From the NCBI GenBank assembly GCA_963277665.1, contig OY728137.1, positions 1,173,686,670 through 1,173,750,669 on the forward strand: a stretch of 64,000 bases of DNA, read 5' to 3'. The translations under genes and the position numbers were made by a program. Below the pieces are notes generated by a model. The model was not told where the DNA came from, did not search any database, and saw only the letters and a list, made by a program, of their open reading frames with translations. Source of the stretch: Viscum album. Taxonomy: Eukaryota > Streptophyta > Magnoliopsida > Santalales > Viscaceae. Of this stretch, positions 57,755-64,000 are shown one piece after another (within the stretch, counting starts at the first letter, position 1; every line of letters starts with the position of its first letter).

Positions 57755-60700
57755 TATAATGACCTGACCCTAAATATCTCAGAGCTGGTGTCCACTACCA
57801 ATACATTGGCATGATTACATGGAAACAAATCATGAAAGACTATAGAGTTTAGTAGCCTTGGTAAACCAAATATATACATGAGTCTTGTATTATAAATGAA
57901 TACACTATTAAAAACATAATTTTTCTCTTTGAAGGATATCATTATTACATCTTGTATATATCTTTCATAGTATGCTTCTTGGATTATTGTGGAAAGGAAA
58001 CAAAATAAGGGTGAGATAAAAATCAAAGTAAGGTTAAAGTATAAAAGAATAATTAATTAATTAATGAGAATAATAATTATGGAATAGTAAAAAAATGAAC
58101 ACATATACCATGTAATAAAAAAAGTGAGAATTAAGCGCATAATCAACATGGGAAGGTAATAACTAGAAACACATGCCATTTAAAAAACCAAATAAGGTAA
58201 AATAAATATAGAAAGGTAAGAAATGGAAATAAATTCAATTTAATCAATAAACTAATAATGAAATGCACCCATATATTTTTTTTCAAATTAAAACCGCATG
58301 GGTAACACCAATGATAGCTCAAATTTTTATGAAGGAAATGATTAATTATTGGATGTCAGGTATAAGGCACATGAAAACCAATACTGTCAAGATCTATCCT
58401 CTAGATATTTTAAAACTATAGGTAGAAATCTATTTAATTTTAACAACTATTTTTTATCATGAGAACCTATATATGAATTGAGGGGCTATATAATGTTCAT
58501 ATCTCACCATTAATTGCATGTCCAAATCATTAATAATATTGAGTAATCAATTTAATAAATAGAAAATATGCCTTATCAAATATCTATATTGAATAAAGAA
58601 TAAATATTTATCAATATTTCCTCATATAATGAAATAAATTTCGAAGTAAAAACCGTATGAAAAATGGTATATGGTTCAGTTTATAATCATATACATGATA
58701 AATGATATGGATATTTAGGGTAAACTCAAGGTCAAATGACCATATTAAATCAAATAATTCAAGGGGACAAAAAGGAATCAAAGAAGTGAATATCAATATC
58801 AACCTTGGACAAATCAATCATAAAATATACATAGAAATAATAAGTATAGTATCAAAATAGCATATTCTAGATGGAGTAAAAATAGAGGTATGTTGTCATT
58901 GATGAATAAAATTATTATAAAATTATTTTTTAAAAGCATTATTGGGGAGAATATACTTTTATGTTGAAAAAAATATTTGAAAAACATTTTCTTTGATAAT
59001 ATATTTTGAAAACATTTTCTTCAAAAGGTAACCATTAAAAAATGTAAATAAAGATCCAAATAAATGAATTTGGTTAAATCTATTCATTCTATACAATGTA
59101 AAAATAACATTTATTTTGCAGGGTAAAATTGTTAGTAATATGTTTTTTTTCGAAAAAAGAAAATAATATTCCTTTGAAAAAATTGATAAAAGGTAGAAAG
59201 AATAAAAATGTATTTAATAAAAAAATTTATAAAGTTTAAAGTCATTTTTTTGAAAATATTTTTTTTAGAAAAAATGGTTTTTAGAGGAAAATATTTTCTT
59301 TGACTAAAGAGAGAAATGAATCCGAGTTTTCTCAAAATCATTTTCTAAAACATTTTGAGCACCAAAGAGTCAGAAAATGATACTAATACATGAAAAAGTT
59401 CATGAATAACCAAAGGAGATGAAAATTAAAGGGTTCATTAATCATTTTTTATACAATTTCCTTGAATGGAAATACTATTGAATGATCATTAAAAATATTG
59501 TTGAGGAAAATAATCTTTAAACATTCCAAAGTGTCTGATACCAGTTTGAAACATTTGAAATCATAAGAGACATGAAGAAATGAAATTAAATGAAAATTTT
59601 AAATGACTTTAATATAAAATAATTCATGATATAATATATCAAAATTAATATTAGATACATCACACAATGAAGTAAGTGGTGAATATGATATTTATCTCAC
59701 AAATATAAAAAGTGTGATGAAAATCCATTACCTTGCATTTCCTTATGGGTGAACATCATTTAAAGTCTTGTATGAAGGATGTAAACAAGTTACTAACTTA
59801 TTAAATAACCATACAAATATTTATAATATCATATATAATATTTTTTTAAATATATTATTACCTATTTGTTCATAAAATTAATTTTTTTGCCTATTTCAGT
59901 TGTTAATTGCCCAGTTTCTCAAGTAAGTTTTGACTTGTGATTTATTGTTCCAAAAACCAAGATCATGTTTTCAACATCTATAAAATTTAAAACTTGATTT
60001 AAATATCATATAAATATATTATATATGTATTTTTAATAATCCATAATATTTGGAGGCAATAAATGAAATGTACCATTCATAGAGACGGTAGACTGTACGT
60101 ACACATGAATGTTAGTTTCATTTATTTTTTGCAATAAAAGAATGAAAATTAAATGATAAATATGTATATTATTTTTAAAATATCTTATATTTGTCATATA
60201 TGTTAGATAATTTTATTAAAATAACCACCAATATGTTCTATGTATAGTGTGAACGAATCACACTGCTTTGAGGGGGCGGTAGTCCACACTTCCACAAATG
60301 ATGTTATCATATTTAAAAAAAATGGAAAGTATAAATAAATGTGTTATTAAATAATTAAATAAGAATAAATAATTTATAAATATCATATATATCATATATA
60401 AAAATTGTGTCCATCATAATTTCCACCATGAGAGGTGGTAAAGGAAGAACAAACAATATCATTTTTTGAGGCGATAGTTCGACGTACACATAAACGGTAA
60501 GTTCATTACACATTAGATGGAGTGTGTGTAAGTGAAGGTAGAACCACTAGAATAAAAAAATTTAAGTTTATATTGGTTCTATTATATAATCATGGAATAA
60601 GAAGAGTTTATGGGTAGAGAATGGAAATAAAACTAATGAGCTTAAGGATGTTTGTTACCTCTTATTCGGGTAACTCCTTTGGGTTTGGATAAATCGGATT

Positions 60701-62188
60701 CCTTGGATGGATTTATTCCAAAGGTTAGGATTATATGACTGGTTAGGGATTTTTATGATATATTTGGGAATATTTTGGTCAAGTCAATGTGTATTTATAG
60801 GTGTGAGTAAGTGGTAGGGATGAGTTCCTTTTTAAAGTGGAGGAGGAGTGACACTCTAGTAAATTTTTAGTAAGGGAAATCCACCCAAGTTTTTCCAATG
60901 AAAAGATTCTCCAATAATGTTTAAAATTTGACAAAAGGGATTAATGGGACAAAATATGTCCATAAAATGTCTTTTGGACAAGTTTAGAGGTCTTTCCACC
61001 CTTAAGTTTAATGATTAGTCCCTTATTAACCTATTTTTTCTCTTAATCATTGTAATTAATTTTAATATCATTCCCCAATATTTTTGGTAAAAACTATGTT
61101 TAACTTACTATAAATTATAAATTATTTTTATTCAAAATATAGAATCAATTTTTAAAAATTTCAATCAAATAATTAATAGAAATTAATTTAAATTTAATCT
61201 CCTAGACAGGACGACAATATGGGGTTTTAAAGTAAAATTGTTCAAAAGTTTGCTATGTTTTTATATAGAATTTCAAAGTGAAATTGGTTCCAATGAACTA
61301 AATTTAATTAATTTATAAAATAATTATCTAAAAAAATAAATATAATTTTAAATATAACTTAACCAATTAAATTATTTAGATAAAAAATAGTTTTGACTTT
61401 AAATTCAAAAATTTTCATTATTCATCAAAAAATGAAACTTCAAAGAAAAATACCAAAAATTAATTGTTAAAAAATTTTTAGGTTCCGATTTCAAATAATA
61501 AGTTTATTTTGACATACATGATTTATAAAATTTCCAAAATTGGATTTAACATAGGTTCTCCATTAAAAGGCTGTAAAATTACATTTTTAGAAAAATACCA
61601 TTTATATATGTCAAACAAGATTTATTATTATCTTATGCCTATAAAATATATTGGATTAATATTAAAAATATTTAATAGAATATATAAAATATATATTTTA
61701 TTAATATCATTCACATACTATAATTAATTTAAATTTTAATGATAAACCACATTTATGAGTATAAAAACTTTTCCTTTATATTCAATTGGTTTTTATATTC
61801 ATTTATAATTAATTGGTAAACTATGAATTAATTTTATATTTTTATAAACCATATATTTTTATAGGATAGTTTATACTATTCATAACCTCTAATTTAATAA
61901 CCAATTTATATCTTGTTATATTAAATAATAATATTTTACTAATATATTGTTGCTCAGTAAAACTCAGTCATGTGTGAAACATAATCCATTGAAGAAACTC
62001 GTTTTTGAATGCGATGTATACTAACTTAGGGTCACATGAATTCAAAAATATAAAATATTTTAAATTTATATAAAATCGTAAATTTATAATAAATTCTCAG
62101 GATATTATATTCCCTTACATGCTTAGTGTTGTGTTTCACACATACAAACATATACAATATTATTACTTTATAATTTTGGAGTGTTACA
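57755..62188 (-). repeat. 3' LTR of the LARD-like element
   Basis: 4,434 bp. In minus sense it starts TGTAACACTCC at 62188 and ends at 57755. A weak TATA-like box (TTTAAAAAG) lies near 60828-60836 reversed. Minus-strand open frames at 57754-58026, 58611-58817 and 59132-59341 and the plus frame 61509-61727 have no domain. Confidence 0.78.
60074..60500 (-). other. Two clear and one weak hairpin module in the LARD-like LTR
   Basis: 60074-60111 has arms CATTCAT and ATGAATG, exactly complementary around the AGAGACGGTAG..GTACGTAC core. 60259-60304 keeps GGGGGCGGTAGTCCACAC and pairs only partly (TTTG/CAAA). A third, weak trace (GGCGATAG..CGACGTACAC) is at about 60460-60500. Spacing is about 185 and 200 bp. 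Confidence 0.5.
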
Positions 62189-62201
62189 ATCTCCCCACCT
62201 T
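62189..62201 (-). other. Polypurine tract of the LARD-like element
   Basis: Minus-sense AAGGTGGGGAGAT directly precedes the LTR start TGTAACACTCC. Confidence 0.8.
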
Positions 62202-63541
62202 AATTATATTGAATCCTTTAAATTTAAACTCGATATTGGTGATTTTTTTTTGATATTTTATATTTTTAAATCCCACACTATGAGAAGGTTTCATAAGAAA
62301 TCTTCTAGAAAATAGATAATGGGAAGTATAAAGAAGTTAATTGTGAGTGATTGAGGACATAAATATTTATAACGAGTGATTAAGGACATCAATCACAAAT
62401 AAGTTTATGATCATTGTAATCTTGAATTCCAAAAATTCATAAATCTACGATGATTTATAATACCATAAATTCAAAAAAATAAGGTATTAGGATAACATTT
62501 TTTTAAGATCCCTTTCCTCATGTTGGGAAATTACTTTACTGCCTAAGAATATAAGGAAATTTATATACATGATACATTTTAATTTAATATGAACAATTTT
62601 ATCTTTTGGTTGTGATTTAATGAAATTCTCATTCACACTTTAATTTATGAAATGGATATCAAAAATTTAACTTTTATTCTTGGATCACTAAAATAAACAT
62701 TTAACAGATCATAAGGAACCTAAAAGAGTGAAAGTATTTACATTTGTCTCTAACTATTCTACAAAGCTAGTATTAGTAAGAAATTAATATATACACCTAA
62801 AAATTTACACTACAGGTTCATCATTAATATTTATTCATCAATATTTTAAACTAAATACAATTACATATTAACCAAGAAATTGTGTATGTCCATGGTTGTC
62901 ATCAAAACCATATCATAGTTTGGTCATAGTTTCAAGTCCCGCACGCTTGCTAGATTTGATGGGTTGTCACCCCGAATGCATGTTGTCATTTTCTAAAACA
63001 ACATTGATATAATTTTCAAAATAAATATGACAGAAATACTTGAAATAATTTTAATCTATAAATGGAATTTTAACTAAGGTTTTCAATAAAAAATCAATAC
63101 ATAAATACTTCATCCATTTATTTCTACATATGACCTTCCTTGGTCTATATTTTAACCTAGGTCATTAATTTTCACTATCCTATTAAATCTTTCATAATTT
63201 TTTGTAAATAAAATTTAAATTATCCTAAGTATATTCATAGATATTTTCATAATAGGTTTGTAGTAAGTCCCATTTTCATACACTAGGTTACGATCAAATC
63301 AATCCCGACACACCATATCAGAGTTGTTACCAGAATGTACATATGTACTAGAACCACAACCACTTATAGTATCCAGACATAGATGTATTTCTATGAATAC
63401 CCATATAATATATTCCTTACCAAATTTTTAGTATGTTCTTATATAATTATCCTCAAATTCTACCTTAGGGATATGTTCTCTAATATATGTTTTCCTTAAT
63501 ATAGTTCCGAAGGTTTCTACTAAAATTCCATTGATACTAAT
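62202..63541 (-). other. Non-coding interior of the LARD-like element
   Basis: AT-rich, with no open frame worth reporting and no gag or pol motif in any frame I could recognise. At its 5' end (minus sense) TTAGTATCAATG follows the LTR by one base and matches TTGGTATCAGAG at 9 of 12 positions, a degenerate primer-binding site (63530-63541). Confidence 0.65.
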
Positions 63542-64000
63542 TGTAACGACCCAACCCAGGAGAGACTGGAGTCGGCGTCTACTAACAATACATTTTCATG
63601 ATTACAAGGAATAAAATCTCTAAGGGCCAAAGTGTTTAGTAGTCTTGGTAGACCAGATACATACATGTGTCTTTTAATATAAATGAATATAGTAATTACA
63701 ACATTTTTTTTCTTTTTAGGATATCTTTATTCCATATAGTATACATCTACATATCTTTCACAGTACCCTTCTTGGATTCCTGGGGAAAGGAAACAAAATA
63801 ATGGTGAGATAAAATTCTCAGTAGGGGTAAAGTATAGAAGAATCAACAATGAGTCATTGATAAAAATAAATATGGCATGTTAAATAATAGAACACACATA
63901 CCTTGTAATCTACAAAATGAGAAGGGTGTCGGAAAAAAATATGCAAGGTAAAAATTGAAGAAAATTCCAGTCAAATAACTGGATAAGTAAAAATCAATAT
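63542..64000 (-). repeat. 5' LTR of the LARD-like element, partial
   Basis: Plus-strand TGTAACGACCCAACCC at 63542 is the complement of an LTR 3' end. The following 300 bp matches 57755-58060, including ATACATTTTCATGATTACA, GTTTAGTAGTCTTGGTAGAC and GGGGAAAGGAAACAAAATAA. It continues past the window. Confidence 0.85.

Larger units (their letters stand above)
57755..64000 (-). mobile_element. LARD-like non-autonomous gypsy derivative, cut by window end
   Basis: Reverse-strand element with a complete 3' LTR (57755-62188), a purine tract, about 1.35 kb of interior, a degenerate primer site and the start of the 5' LTR (from 63542). The two LTR ends are clearly the same: TATAATGACCTGACCC versus TGTAACGACCCAACCC, followed by matching sequence for at least 300 bp. 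The interior has no recognisable gag or pol. Long LTRs with a short non-coding interior define LARDs. Shared hairpin modules link it to the Tekay-like LTRs. Confidence 0.75.

Noticed and set aside
1..64000. CRISPR arrays, bacterial operons, tRNA or rRNA genes
   Set aside because: No repeat-spacer array with regular spacers, no ribosome-binding sites or compact operons, and no cloverleaf or rRNA sequence recognised. The coding content is plant transposable elements. The CpG-rich modules recur at about 190 bp but the intervening sequence is LTR, not spacers.

Overview
This window looks like nuclear DNA of a flowering plant with a large, AT-rich, transposon-dense genome. The evidence is chromodomain Ty3/gypsy elements, plant-type Ty1/copia elements and a plant CACTA (En/Spm) transposon, with primer-binding sites resembling the plant initiator-Met tRNA complement. 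I see no host protein gene, tRNA or rRNA in 64 kb. Nearly everything can be assigned to transposable elements, many inserted into one another. Species cannot be determined from the sequence.

Layout. (1) 1-2279 and 14436-15441 are two halves of one GC-rich, tandem-repeat-rich block that ends like an LTR. (2) It is split by a structurally complete Tekay/Del-like chromovirus at 2285-14430, with about 3.57-kb LTRs, a perfect 5-bp target duplication, and decayed gag-PR-RT-RNaseH-INT-chromodomain genes. (3) 15442-22176 is a much older gypsy element (pol remnants plus 3' LTR). (4) 22179-26336 is a reverse-strand LTR distantly related to the Tekay LTR. (5) 26337-29213 is mostly an old LTR with a copia-like 3' end.

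(6) From about 29214 to 54874 there is an onion of insertions. A minus-strand CACTA transposase gene is cut in two by a Ty1/copia element (Copia A, 32364-52312). Copia A's own RNase H region is cut twice: by a reverse Tekay-type solo LTR (37894-41744) and by a second copia-like element, Copia B (41773-50175). Only 28 bp of Copia A coding sequence (41745-41772) lies between those two insertions. Reading the broken genes across the junctions restores the expected domain order, which supports the nesting. Relative age is CACTA first, then Copia A, then the solo LTR and Copia B.

(7) 54875-57754 is unassigned, with LTR-leader-like features. (8) 57755 to the window end is a reverse-strand element with 4.4-kb LTRs and only about 1.35 kb of apparently non-coding interior, i.e. 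a LARD-like non-autonomous derivative.

The most interesting signal is a roughly 40-45-nt CpG-rich module repeated two or three times, 185-200 bp apart, about 345 bp downstream of the TATA box in all five readable Tekay-like LTRs. The flanking arms differ between copies yet still base-pair in most of them. This suggests a selected RNA or DNA hairpin in the element leader.
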